A stretch of DNA of 64,000 nucleotides from Vesta saturnalis (taxonomy: Eukaryota; Arthropoda; Insecta; Coleoptera; Lampyridae): contig JARFJB010002198.1 in NCBI GenBank assembly GCA_036346205.1, positions 1,573,001 through 1,637,000 on the forward strand, written 5' to 3'. Position 1 is the stretch's first letter, and each line of letters starts with the position of its first letter. The notes beneath the pieces are model-generated. The model did no database searches. It was not told the origin of the DNA and saw only the letters and a program-made list of their open reading frames with translations. Position numbers and translations under genes: made by a program. Shown piece after piece: positions 35,235-46,574 of the stretch.

Positions 35235-36815
35235 CCATAAGAAATCCAATAGGAAATGATAAACTCTCAAATTCATGCTTCCCTAATTATTTTAGGTAAA
35301 AAAACTACAGGAAAAATTGCAAAAATGATGTACCATTCTTGCATGGCATCATGACAGCAATGAAATGTCAGGATGACGTTACCTTTCAGAATTATCATAA
35401 ATACTGTCATGCTGTCAGTCTATTAGTTATGACGATGGATGTCGTACACCATTTCAGAAAGAATAGAAATTGTAAAAATGTTTTATTCCGGCACGCGCAC
35501 AGTAAGTGCCTTATTTAGCGCGAAATATCCAAACCGTCCGATTCCAAGCCTTACTACAACTGGAAGAATTATTACCAAATTTGAAAATAGTAGAACGGTG
35601 CTTCCTTTGTGTAAATGCACCAAACATTATGAAGCGAATATTCAAAGAAATGTGTTTGATAATAAAAATACTACAAATGTATTAACTGCACTTATTGAAA
35701 ATCCTGGTGTAAGTTCTCGAGAAATTGCGAACCAGTTTGAAATACATAATACAACCACATTAAAATTTTTGAAAAAGAATCATCTCCATTCGCACAAACT
35801 TCAGTGTCATCAGGAGTTACTTGAGGGTGATTTTGGGATAAGAGCAGAGTTTTGTTACGAGATGCTGGAGAAGGCTAATCTAGACCGACAATCTTTCAAA
35901 ACATTTATTTTATGTACGTTTACGTTAAATGATGAACCAAACTTGCAAAATTATAAGATATGGCCAACAAAAAGGCCTGAAATAGTGGTTGAAAGCCGAT
36001 GTCAATATCGTCAAAAAATTCATGTTTGGGTAGGAATACTCATACAACATATTATTGGACCATTTTTATGAGGAAAGTCTAAGCGCGGGCAGGTGTTGTG
36101 AATTTGTTACAAGAGCAAATTTTACCGGCTCTAGCAGAAGTAGCTCCAGAGTAAAAAGAAATTTGGTTTTAAATGGATGGTTGCAATGCTAACAATAGCG
36201 CGCAAGTTAAAGACTTTATTAATAATTGTTTTAATAACTGTGTAATCAGGTCGTGCGATTAAGTGGCGTCCAAGATCTGGAGATCTTGCCCCAAATGACT
36301 ATTACCTCTGGGCACATTTAAAATCTAAATTTTTTACTTCTGAAGGGTTTGCAGATTTAAAGGCTTTAAAAATACGCATCAGCGAAGGATGCTCGAAAAT
36401 AACGCATTCTTGCCAATGTTAGAAAATAATTTTATGATAGGATATTGCGTAGCGCAAAATGGTGACTTATTTGCTATAATTTTCGTAATTTGTAAATTCT
36501 GTCACAAATACACTAAGGAAGCAATTCTTCTAATAAATAGTTTTGTTTAAATTTTAGATAATTAAATGTACTTTATTAACCTGTTTTGTTTCGTTGATGA
36601 TTTAGATGATTTGACGTTCGAAAGATTGTGTCATTTTGACAGTGCATAATTTTTGCAATTTTTGAAAATAGCGTAAGCTGTAAAATATTTTTAATAGTTT
36701 CATCTGATAGAGTATTAAATTCTTTAAAGAAAAGTTCCTGTAGAGTTTTTAAGGAAGCAGGAATTCGAACGTCTATAATATCAAATTGAATTTCCTATGG
36801 TGCGTCCGACCATTC
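35221..36815 (+). mobile_element. Mariner-like (DUF4817/DDE) element with about 27-bp inverted repeats
   Basis: GGTCAGACGCACCATAAGAA (35224) is matched by the complement of TTTCCTATGGTGCGTCCGACC (36791-36811), about 27 bp with three or four differences. A transposase with the same orientation fills the interval. Confidence 0.75.
35439..36440 (+). pseudogene. Mariner-like transposase with N-terminal HTH (DUF4817 type)
   Basis: A 210-codon frame opens with MSYTISERIEIVKMFYSGTR, the DUF4817 helix-turn-helix. It continues with NRPIPSLTTTGRIITKFE, ENPGVSSREIANQFEIHNTT and RAEFCYEMLEKANLD, then CQYRQKIHVWVGILIQHIIG before a TGA at 36069-36071. The first catalytic segment, normally F-T-D-E, reads FILCTFTLNDEPN, so the first Asp is lost. 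Beyond the stop, SGRAIKWRPRSGDLAPNDYY and LWAHLKSKFF carry the third-acid region. The second Asp segment reads FKWMVAML, so it too is damaged. The element cannot be autonomous. Confidence 0.8.
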
Positions 36816-37142
36816 AGCACCAGGTATATTGTGAACATTAAGAAATACCGTTGACTGAAAACTTATAGAGACTCGCGAAAGGGCAAGGCGTTTTGTGCAT
36901 AAAATTTGCTCTGGCGGATAGGAGCGCTGAGGTAGCAAGTCGCTGCATTTGCTCCAGGAATTCCAGGAAATAATATTAACTTTAATATTAAAATAACAGA
37001 AAATTTAAACAAACCAGATATTGTGTCCATCTGACGAGATCTTTTCTCTTTGGAACATAGTGAATCATTTGTAATGTCGGGATTGTTTTCTAAAAAATGC
37101 ATTTATACATTTACGGTTTATTATGATAATTAATAAGCTTAC
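36816..37142. other. Gap region, possibly a decayed downstream exon of the THAP gene
   Basis: A reverse-strand frame (37102-36863) with a hydrophobic stretch (FSVILILKLILFPGIPGA) lies here. I could not match it to a family. Confidence 0.25.
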
Positions 37143-37963
37143 CATCCATGTCAGAAAAAAGTCTTGCGAATGTCTTTATTGTTGGCTTGACTGTCTGCTA
37201 AAATTTAGAAAATAGTAAAGAAATTTATATTGTTACTCATAAATTTACAATTATTTTTACAGAGAAAAGGTAAAATATAGCATATATGACAAAAAAACCT
37301 AATATAGTACCGCCAGGGAGAGGTGTCTCATGGCGGACCCGAGAATGGGGATATAATTATTGCTGTGAAATGCATCTGTTTGCCTTTATCTTGAGGTCTT
37401 ACATCAGCAATAGCGCGGCGAATTGTCGCTAATATTCGCCCCCAATAAATTACCAAAAATTATATTTCCTAATTGCGCTTCTTTCGGCCCAACCGTAGGG
37501 TCTATTGAATGTTCAAACTTAGGTATATTTAAGTATAAATGGCATATATACTCGTAAATCACGGGCATTTATACAAAATTACCATGTAGTTTTATTTCAA
37601 TTTTAAGTTCAAACCTCAATAGATAACATTTAACTTTGAAAATAAATAAATGAATAAGCAAACTAGTAATAAACTTACCTTGATAAAATTTTATAGGCAC
37701 GGCATTCTTTCCTAAAATTTTCCGCTTTTGTTGAATGATTATATTATCGAAAATAAAATGGTTTTCACACAGGACTTTATTACCTAACTCTGAATTATCC
37801 GTTAGGTACACATTTATATTTCCACAATTTGCTTCCACTCACTTAAAATGTCTTCATTTTTGTCGGAAATTTGAAAAACTTAAATGCTTGTCCTTTTCGC
37901 ATTTTCTTTGCAATATAAATAGCAACAATGATTTGTTTTAAGGCGCGTTATTGCTGCACTCAT
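37143..37963 (-). pseudogene. THAP zinc-finger domain remnant (P-element-like N-terminus)
   Basis: The reverse strand from an ATG at 37963 reads MSAAITRLKTNHCCYLYCKE, and after a frameshift FKFFKFPT, W.Q, ELGNKVLCENHFIF and KILGKNAVPIKFYQG. The C-x-x-x-x-C, W, C-x-x-H-F and AVP residues are the diagnostic THAP set. A donor (CAAG/GTAAGT) follows at 37679. A second GT-AG-bounded exon (37197-37143) reads QTVKPTIKTFARLFSDMDG. THAP domains bind DNA and form the N-terminus of P-element and THAP9 transposases. It runs away from the P-type transposase pieces that start on the other strand at the same spot. Confidence 0.65.
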
Positions 37964-38935
37964 TTTACTTGCTCCTCTAAACGAATTAGCGGGCGATGTA
38001 CCAATTCCTGGAGCTAGCTCTACAACTCGAAGTTTATTAAAAATAACAGAGAAAACATATACGTCCCAATTGATTCCAAAATGCGAATTGCATATGCAGC
38101 ACAAATTTTCTCTCACTCGGTAGCAACAACTGTAAAATCTTTGGTTGACACTAAACAGCTTACTTCAACCGCAGCATTTAATACCGCTCAGTTTGTTCTG
38201 AAAATAGATGAAATATTTGACGCTTTAAACAGTCGATATTTGGGTGATAGTAGAAGAAACCGACGACCATTGTCTGTTTTAATAATAACGCGCAAAACAT
38301 TTTAAAGGATGGCCTTAATTTTTTAGAAGTTTAAAAGTTTTTGAAAATGAAAGACTACGAACAAACATATATTTTATTCAAGGATTTCAACTTTCTATAA
38401 AATCAATTTTAATGTTGTGGGTCGATTTAAAACCAATTACGACATTAAATACTTATTAACTTCATTCTTGAATCAAGATCCGCTTGAAAACTTTTTTCTG
38501 TAATGCAGACAAGAGGCGGTTATAACCCAATGCCCACTGTGCGTCAATTTCGAATTGCCCTTCAACATTATGCTAATATTCGGCTGCAAATTGTTGTGGA
38601 TAATGGCAATTGTGACACAGACTTTGGCCGATTTTAGACGTTTTAAGCAATGAGGAAAATGCACATGACATTTACACCGCACAAAAAACTGCTTTGAATG
38701 TTGATAAAAATATGAACGACATAATAGTACAAGAAAATGAAGAATTTCAAGAAGATGATATACTTGAAGAAGTAATAGAAGAAGAAATAAAACCTGTAAC
38801 TTTAGAAAGCACGACACAGGCTTATGTGGCAGCTTTTGTCGCATAAAATTTTAAAAAATTTGATTGCGAAATTTGCAAAAAATATTTATTGACAGAATGT
38901 GATTTAGTAGATTCTAATTATATATTTATAATAAA
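37943..38935 (+). pseudogene. P-element/THAP9-type transposase, C-terminal half
   Basis: The + strand reads LNELAGDVPIPGASSTTRSL, KMRIAYAAQIFSHSVATTVK, SLVDTKQLTSTAAFNTAQF and VLKIDEIFDALNSRYLGDS. After frameshifts come FSVMQTRGGYNPMPTVRQFR and IALQHYANIRL, then an acidic stretch and STTQAYVAAFVA with CEICKKY. The set KMR.AYAAQ.FSHSVA, the FD.LN pair, F...RGG.N..PT..QFR and AYVA is characteristic of P/THAP9 transposases. Many stops and frameshifts are present. Its 5' end meets the reverse-strand THAP start, so the N-terminal part looks inverted. Confidence 0.75.
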
Positions 38936-39378
38936 TAAGGACTTTTCAAAATCAGGATCAGCAAAGTTTTTAAAGAAACCTTGTGTTTCATATTATAAAT
39001 CTTTTGCCTTATTATTAGAAAATTTTTTTTATTAATTTTGAAAAGTATAAATTCAAAAAAGAATTATCAAAAAATATAACGGAAAGATTAAAACCGTATT
39101 TAAGTAAAATTAATGTTTGCAATTGCCATAAACAAATATTCTTTAACATTTTTATGAAAATGATGATGTACCGAAGTTTCAAGTGGGAAACGGAAAAAAT
39201 TCGAAAATGTAAAAGTGATAATCAACAAAAACAAAATAGAAAATTAAGAATTCTATAGATTTAGACATGCAAGAGAAGAACGAGGAGGAAAATAGTGAGC
39301 TCTCTGAAAATGAGCATTTTGTATTAAGGGAAGTGTCTGCGAAAGATCACAATTTAAGTATACAAAATAGCAAGTGTA
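38936..39378 (+). other. Decayed transposase tail between two P-type C-terminal modules
   Basis: It continues the C-terminal coding with frequent stops (INKDFSKSGSAKFLKKPC near 38930-38985, then KNITERLKPYLSKINVCNC). No separate gene is evident. Confidence 0.4.
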
Positions 39379-39768
39379 TTGTGTTGGAGAATAAAGAAAA
39401 TATTGATGCCATCTCCAAAAAAAAGCACGCTTGAAATTTGCTCTAATGTTTATGTTGCGGGATATTTAGCTTATAAACTTTTAAAACAGTATAAATGTCA
39501 ATTTTGTGAAATACTTATGTTGAAATCACACGCAGACATTATTAACGAAAGCGAAATATTTTTACTTCATAAGAATTATGGTTGTGAAAAATCCATAAAA
39601 TTCCTGAAAAGGCCCACGCAAAGATTTACGGATCTTGTTAAAGATATTTATATATTATTTAATGTCGCTTTTGATAAGCAAAAACACTTATCTGGTCTAA
39701 AAGAACATCTAAAAGCTTATTGCCAAGAAGGCTTGAGCCAGAAGCAACGATTCGACATAATGGAATAA
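39379..39768 (+). pseudogene. Second P-type transposase C-terminal module
   Basis: A 129-codon open frame includes LEICSNVYVAGYLAYKLLKQ and YKCQFCEILM, then KFLKRPTQRFTDLVKDIYIL and FNVAFDKQKHL. The VYVAGYLA-CxxC segment corresponds to AYVAAFVA-CEIC about 550 bp upstream, and the KFL+.P.....LV.DI segment corresponds to KFLKKPC. So two P-type C-termini stand in tandem, the second better preserved. They could be two elements or a duplication. Confidence 0.6.
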
Positions 39769-40003
39769 AATGATTATTCATCATAATATTCGCTTGAAAC
39801 TGCTAATTATAAATCTTCACAACACACGAGAAGGAAAGTTGCAATTTAGCAGACCCGATAAGCAGTGTATAAGAACATTATTAGATTTCTGGGGGAGGGG
39901 CGATATTTTAATATTTTAATGCAGTTTTCCTTTAGAACATGAGTTCTAAATACATAAAGTCAAAATTTACATCGATTGGGACTTGTATCTCGATAGCTCA
40001 GTT

Positions 40004-42050
40004 CAAGGGCGTAGCCAGGATTTATAACAGGTGGGGAAACCATGGTCCATGGTCGTTCAAAATGTAAAATTTTAGGATAAAAAGAAAAGGTAAATGAAAA
40101 CAAAACTTTGAGATTTTAATTATACTTAAATTAAACTAATAACATTTTTCTTGGGTTTAAACTAAATTTATCCAAAACTTTCTTCACTATGCAGTCCTGA
40201 TTTTCCTTCAAAAATTTTCGATGCACACTCATGAAACACAACCCAGTGAGTCTGTCATCACCATTGTACTCCTGAGCCAGGTTTTTACCCTTCGCAGGGT
40301 ACTGAACGATCTTTCCACAGTAGCAGTAGTGGATGGGAAAGCACTTAATATTAGCAGTGCGTGTCTTGTTGCAGGGAAAAAAACATTAGCTTCCTCCAAA
40401 AGTGCAGCCACTTCAATGTCCTTTAATTTGTCTTCTGCTAAATTCTTTTCTTCCACATATTGTACTACAAATCTAATTCTGCAGAGACATCACCCAACTT
40501 ATAAAATTCCATGAAAGATTCTGCATTATTTTTGAAATCTTTTGAAGCCATTTTGAGCATGCTTGAAGGATGAAGATAAGTTAAAGCAAAAGCAGGTGTA
40601 TTTTCGTTGGAGAATCTAGCATCCAAAGACGAAGTTAAAGAATCAAGATAGGGGATGATTATTGACCGCTTCCAGTATTCAACTGCAGACTCAGATGGTG
40701 GATTACTTCTGTGTACTTGCTTTTGAGTGACTCGTGGTACTGACAACTCAACCCCTACTTTCTCTGCGATATCAAGTGATTTTTTAAATAATTCATAAGA
40801 AACATTTTCGACATCTTGTCGATCTTCTTTGATTACATCTAGAATATCATCAATATGTTTCTTCACCATAACCAAATCCATACTTTTACCTTGTAAAACG
40901 TTTACAACGGGTTCCAAAATTGCAGAGTATCTTGCAATTATGTTTAAGCCTAAGATGAATATTGGTTTAGTAACTGCACAGTGCAATTGGTAGGCAGATT
41001 TTCTTGATTGCATAGTTTCCTTCGACAGATAGATGTTCTAGTGCTTTAACAATGTCAGCGAAGCTTTCTGAAAATTTTTTTATGCTCTTACATTTTTCCG
41101 ACCATCTGGTCTCACAGAGCCTTGAAAGATTTGGAACCGATTTCCTACGGGCTGGCGATTCACGAAAGAAGGTTATTGTGTCTTTAACCGTTGCAATTGT
41201 GTTTCTTATTTCTGGTAGCTTGCTAGTATCATTGACCACAAGATTTAGTCTGTGGCTGGAGCAATGGAAAAATAAAGATTTAGCGTACTTTTTTTAAGAA
41301 TGGCCTGTACACCACCTTCTTTGCCGGCCATCGTGGAACAAATCCGAATCCCACACAATTATCGGCGGAAAAATTATCTTCTAAAAAACTTTGAATTGCG
41401 CTAGCGATTGTAGAAGCATCTTGACATTTTAACTCAATGTAGCCCACAAATTCCTCCCTGATTATTTTTTGGCTTTCATCATAGAACCTTAATCCAATAG
41501 AAAGCTGCTCTTTTCTAGCGATATCTGCTGTTTCATCAGCCATTACAGCATAAGCTTTTGCCCGTTAACAGTCTTCGATCATTTTTTCTTTGATAACTTC
41601 ACCGCATAATTGTATGATCTCATTTTGAATTGTTGGTGAGGTACAGACTGCGTTTTTTTGAGATTTATCCAAGGGGCTCTTTAGCTTCTCATCACCAGAG
41701 TCAATCCTCAAATTGTAAAAAAGTGTCAAATCATGAATTCCACAAAATATTATGCATGAAATAATTGCTGACAATATTTGTTTATTTTCTTCAATCGTCT
41801 TATGGTGCCCTATTTGCAACTGGACATCAACAGGAGCATTTCCACAGAAATGCTTATGCAGCAGCTGTTGAAGATTTGTGGTAATGGCTGACCAACGTGC
41901 TTTCTACAATCTTCATGTATATCCTTAAACTTCATGTAAGGCCTTACCATAAATGACCCCAAAACTCCTTTAACTGTAGCAATTCTTGGCGGAAATAAAC
42001 AATACAAACATAGAGCACCTTTCAAGACGATGCTTGAGTACACCAGCCAT
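40004..42050 (-). mobile_element. hAT element, left end visible, right end merged into a tandem array
   Basis: The left end CAAGGGCGTAGCCAGG (40004-40019) resembles the ends of many animal hAT elements. The transposase fills 40229-42043 on the reverse strand. The matching right end is not seen, because coding sequence passes straight into tandemly duplicated copies of itself from about 42050. Confidence 0.65.
40229..42043 (-). pseudogene. hAT transposase (ZMYM1-like), frameshifted
   Basis: Reverse-strand segments run in order. FKDIHEDCRKHVGQPLPQIF is the N-terminal region. IQNEIIQLCGEVIKEKMIED, then MADETADIARKEQLSIGLRF, form the DUF4371-type first catalytic region. RFGTD-side RNLSRLCETRWSEKCKSIKK is the conserved CETRW. 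The C-terminal dimerisation domain reads HALLILSAFPSTTATVERSF, with SFSTLRRVKTWLRSTM. That last block is the hallmark hAT dimerisation motif. Breaks near 40460, 41000, 41260, 41560 and 41815 divide it. This is one of the better preserved transposases here but has too many breaks to work. Confidence 0.85.
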
Positions 42051-45000
42051 GTTGAAGTATATTGTGGTAATGGCTAACCAACGATGCTTTCTACAATTTT
42101 CTTTTCAAGTGATATGGCATCAGAAGCAAAATCGTAATTGGCCTATAAATGGAACCCAAGGGTTTGTCAACAATTCCTTCTTTTTAACAGAAGGCAAGTT
42201 ACTTGGCGGAAACTAACATAACGACCAATGTCATTCATAGGTAGCCATCGCGTTCTTCAGTTTGACTTAGAGGTACACCAGTTCCATGAGACAGCTATCA
42301 TGTAGATCTTGAAGAACTACTTGAGCGATCCTTCAAAAATAGATTCCGATTTTGATGTTCCGACCATTTTATTGGCATCTTCATCAAAATCGTAATTGGA
42401 TGATGGAACTTCCAAGGGTACTGTCATCATGAACTTCCTTCCTGTTTTCAGAAGGCAAGTTATTGGCACACTAAAATAATAACCTAATATCATTCTTGTT
42501 CATGGTAGTCCCTAGTATAAATAGTATAAAACAAAACTACCATGTAATGATAGCTTATAATGAGGATATCCCATGTTCCAGAGACTTTTCATCTAGATTT
42601 GAAGAACTACAATGAGCCTCCTAATAGCACGTATAAAGTAGATTCCGATCTTTAATATGTCCGAAAATTTCAAGTTTTCATCTTCAGTCACAATCATTGA
42701 GATATCCAGCTGTCAAAATCATCGGTGCATCATTGTAACTTTTTCCGTTATAATTAGAAGGCAAAAATTTCGGCATCATAATAATGAAATATACCTAAAA
42801 TTATCATTAATAATGCACAGAATCTTTAGTCCAAAGCTAATAAAAATTAGTATAAAACAAAGACTACCAAGTAATGAGTAAAGCTTAGCAATGTGGCAAT
42901 ATCCGTAAAGGGCTGCAATTGAATATTTTTCTCAAACGATTGCGATACAAATAATTTTGAACAATTAATTAACATCGGATATAATAGTGCTTTTGATCTT
43001 TAATATGCTGAAAATTACATGGTAGTTTATATTTAGTCCCATTTGAGATATCAGCTGGTCAAAAGCAACGGTGCAATTATTAATTTTTGTTACCATTTCT
43101 AATGGCAAAAAGTCGACATCTATAAGTTTTAATTAAAATTTAATTTTCTACTGAAATTATATTAACTAATGCACAGAATCTTTTGTAACCAATTTCTTAT
43201 ATCAAATTGTTTTCCAAAGATTATCAATGTGGTAAAGAGCTATTGTTACGGCATTTTCTCTTGTTTCTCAGGGCAATGCAATTTAACACTGATAACTATT
43301 CACACCAACGTTGTATTTAAAACAAATAAAGTTTGAACAAAATTAACATCAAATATTCACTTTCTCAACACTTTATTAAGCTATTCCGCTTTTAAATCTC
43401 GCGCTAGTTCTTGTTTTATTTGGTGCTGGTCGATGCAACCAATTTTCAAATTCCTGGACCATTTCTAATGGAATGTACTGTCTAAAGTTTCGCGCCGGAT
43501 TAGGCAATTTTATATACTTTCTGAGCTAGAAATTGCATTTAACATTACGCTTTCGTAACCAATTCCGTTATATTCCATCACTTGCTTATTCTGATGATTT
43601 CTCGTGGTAAAACCAGTGGCGTTTCGTTACGGACTATTAAATAGGACACTTGTTTCTACAAGAGCACATAGATTAAAACTGACAATCTATTCACCAACTT
43701 TATTCAAAATGTCCGACTGTTAAGTGGTTGAATCAAAACAACTACAAATTGACGTATCACTGAGTAAATCGAACACTCGTTTTATCCAATTCCGGTGTGG
43801 GACAATTCTCGCGCCTGACGCTTAATTGCCGTAAATGCATAGATCGAAAACTGCACTATGTAATATACTATCTGTTGCGCCGGATAGGCAATTTTATCAA
43901 ACAGCTTTGTTGATTGCTGATGAAATATATTTTAGTGACAAAGGAACATTCGAATACAGTTTTATTTATTAGAGCTTATTAATCTCGATTTTAAATGTTC
44001 ATAGAAAGCAACCAGTGGCGTTTCGTTACAACTATTAAACAGGACACTGTACAGATAGACAAAGCACATATGCAGAACAGAAAATATGTGACTATTTTAG
44101 ATTTACCATTTGTTTCTCAAAATGTTAAAACTTATTTAAGTGGTTGATTTCGAACACTAAAATGGGGGACAGTTTTCCTCCTGCCTTAATAGAACACTCG
44201 TTTGTTAGTGAGCCAATTCTAGGTAAAGTGGGACAATGTCGTAGGTGTCACCAATTCTACTCGAGTTAAACTTTTATTTATGTATCGTAATAACGATATT
44301 AATATATAGCACTTTTAATGTCATCTTTATTCTGAAACAGCTTTGTTTTAACTGATGAAAGTAATTATTTTAGTGACAAAGTTTTATTAACACGAATAAT
44401 TTTAAATTTATTAAATACTTATTAATTATATGCTATTACAAGGTTCATAAAAGCAACGTGAAACGACCACATACAACAAGTATATAATTGATATAAGGAA
44501 CAGATAACAATATTTATACACTATGCAGAATCGTTGATAAAATTAATGTGACCTATTATTATGAATTTACCCTGTATACGTAAATTAAAGTTAAATTGTT
44601 TAATGAAATGTATTATGAAAGCACTTTTTGTTTTAAATACTGTCCATTTAGTATGAAATTACAACGTTCTGCCATTGACGTGAAAACCATGGCAAGAGTA
44701 TAGTGAGCCATTAATAAGAGGAATGCTGTACGTATAGAAAATTAAAGCAAATTTCTTGAATGACGTGAAACTTGTTTATCAAAGCATTTATGTATGTAAT
44801 AAACACTTTAATAATCTACTTTTCCATATGCGATTACAAAGTTTTATTGAGGTGAAATACCAATAAACAAATATATAATTAATAACAGGAAACATATAAA
44901 TATTTATATACTTAAAATCGTTCATTAAAGCATTAATGTGATGTTAAATTCTGAATTACCCTGTATACGTAATTATATATAGTTACAATTTTGTTATGAA

Positions 45001-46574
45001 ATTGACGTGATCAAACCATTTTTAATTTTACAAGTACTTTAATTTCAATTTTGATATATGCAATTACAAAGTATTTATTGACTTTAAAACCAATAAACAA
45101 GTTGATAAAATTAACAAGTGAACATGTAAATTATTTATGATACTTAAAATCGTATACATAAAATTAATCCTCGAATCATTGTCTTAATATAAAAGTTTAG
45201 GTAACGTTATCGGTTTCTTGCGATGTTTGTATAATACTGTTATTCATTCAGCGATAAAATTTCACATACGCAAATTCTGTTTACGGACGGTGAAAACCAA
45301 CAAAGAAGTATTAGTTAATTGAAGGTGCAAGAGGAACGCCGAAGTGAGATAACCGGTATAGCACAAAATTTTACGTTACGTTGCATCTCTTTATATTTTT
45401 GACTTTGACTCAATGGAAATACTTATTACGTAATTTGTAAATTGCTGATTTAATGAATATTAAGTTTTAAAACACTTTAACGTATATCTACTTTTTCCAT
45501 ATGCGATTACAAAGTATTTATTGGCTGTATATTGCGATACCATGTGTATTATATTTCATATTATGCATGAATGTATAAATATAAGCAAAGGTAAGACATA
45601 GCTACTGTAGTGAGATGATACTATGACAATCGTTTGGGTCAAAATAAAATCTGAGAATATGTACATGTTTAAATTCTAGAATTAGCCATTTGAATATAAG
45701 TATATTACCATATTTATATCAGGTTGGTTCATAAGAAATGGCGTTGATTTCAAAACAATATATTTTTACTACAAAATTTACAACATACTAATCTAATTTC
45801 ATATTCTCCGTATATGCAATTAACGACTTCCTCTCAGCGTTCAACAAGTTTCTCGACACCTCTACGGTAAACAATCGTTCGGCCTTGATTCAATAATTGA
45901 TCCAACCAAGTCCGAACATGTACATCATTATTGTATATACTTAGCAAACTCGTTCGAAAGTGATCGAAATAGGTGAAAATCCTGACAGCCAAACCATTTC
46001 TAATATGAAATGAGGCATCAACGTTATCGGTTTGAATTGCGATATTTGTCATATTAGCAATGTTAGGTCGAGCGTTGTCAGCGATGAAGAATTTCATAGG
46101 TCACTGCAAATGGTCTGTTTACGGACGATGGTGTCACCACTACACAGTGGTTTAGTTTGTTGATAGAGGGCAAAGGAACGCGAGAAGTGAGATAACCATA
46201 TAGCACAAAATTTTACGTTACGTTGCATCTCTTTATATTTTTACTTTTTACTCAATGGAAATACTTATTACGTAATTTGTAAATTGCTGCTTTAATGAAT
46301 ATCTAGTTTTAAAAACACTTAATCTCAACAACAGCATGTTTATGTTTACGTTTACAACACGTACTCCATGCTTTGTGCTGTATATTGCGAAATCATGTGT
46401 ATTATATTTCATATTATGCATGAATGTATAAATATAAACAAAGGTAAGAATAGCTACTGTAGTGAGATGATACTATGGGGCGCCGTTTGGGTCAAAATAA
46501 AATCTGAAAATATGTACATTTTAAATCTAGTATTTGGTACATTTGAAATATATAAGTATAATTACCATATTTAT
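41870..46574. repeat. Decayed tandem array grading out of the hAT and into mariner sequence
   Basis: GTGGTAATGGCTGACCAACG in the hAT (41879) recurs as GTGGTAATGGCTAACCAACG (42065). TTGGCGGAAATAA/TTGGCGGAAACTAA, GTACACCAG and TTGAAGWACTAC also repeat. Later units share AAATCGTAATTGG (42130, 42389), AGAAGGCAA, ATAAAACAAA.ACTACCA.GTAATGA, ACCAGTGGCGTTTCGTTAC (43610, 44010), AAACAGCTTTGTT and CCCTGTATACGTAA (44570, 44960). Unit length varies (about 190-450 bp). From about 45205 the units contain a mariner end. No gene is present. Confidence 0.7.
45718..46095 (-). pseudogene. Partial mariner copy inside a tandem unit
   Basis: It starts with a near-copy of the mariner terminal repeat (ATCAGGTTGGTTCATAAGAA at 45719). 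It continues through reverse-strand coding related to 46655-46920 (ADNARPNIANMT, RTWLDQLLNQ), then stops abruptly near 46085, where repeat sequence shared with 45240-45540 begins. Confidence 0.65.

Noticed and set aside
42050..46574. CRISPR-like or regularly spaced array
   Set aside because: Units are 190-450 bp, diverged and without short identical repeats and unique spacers. The locus is eukaryotic.
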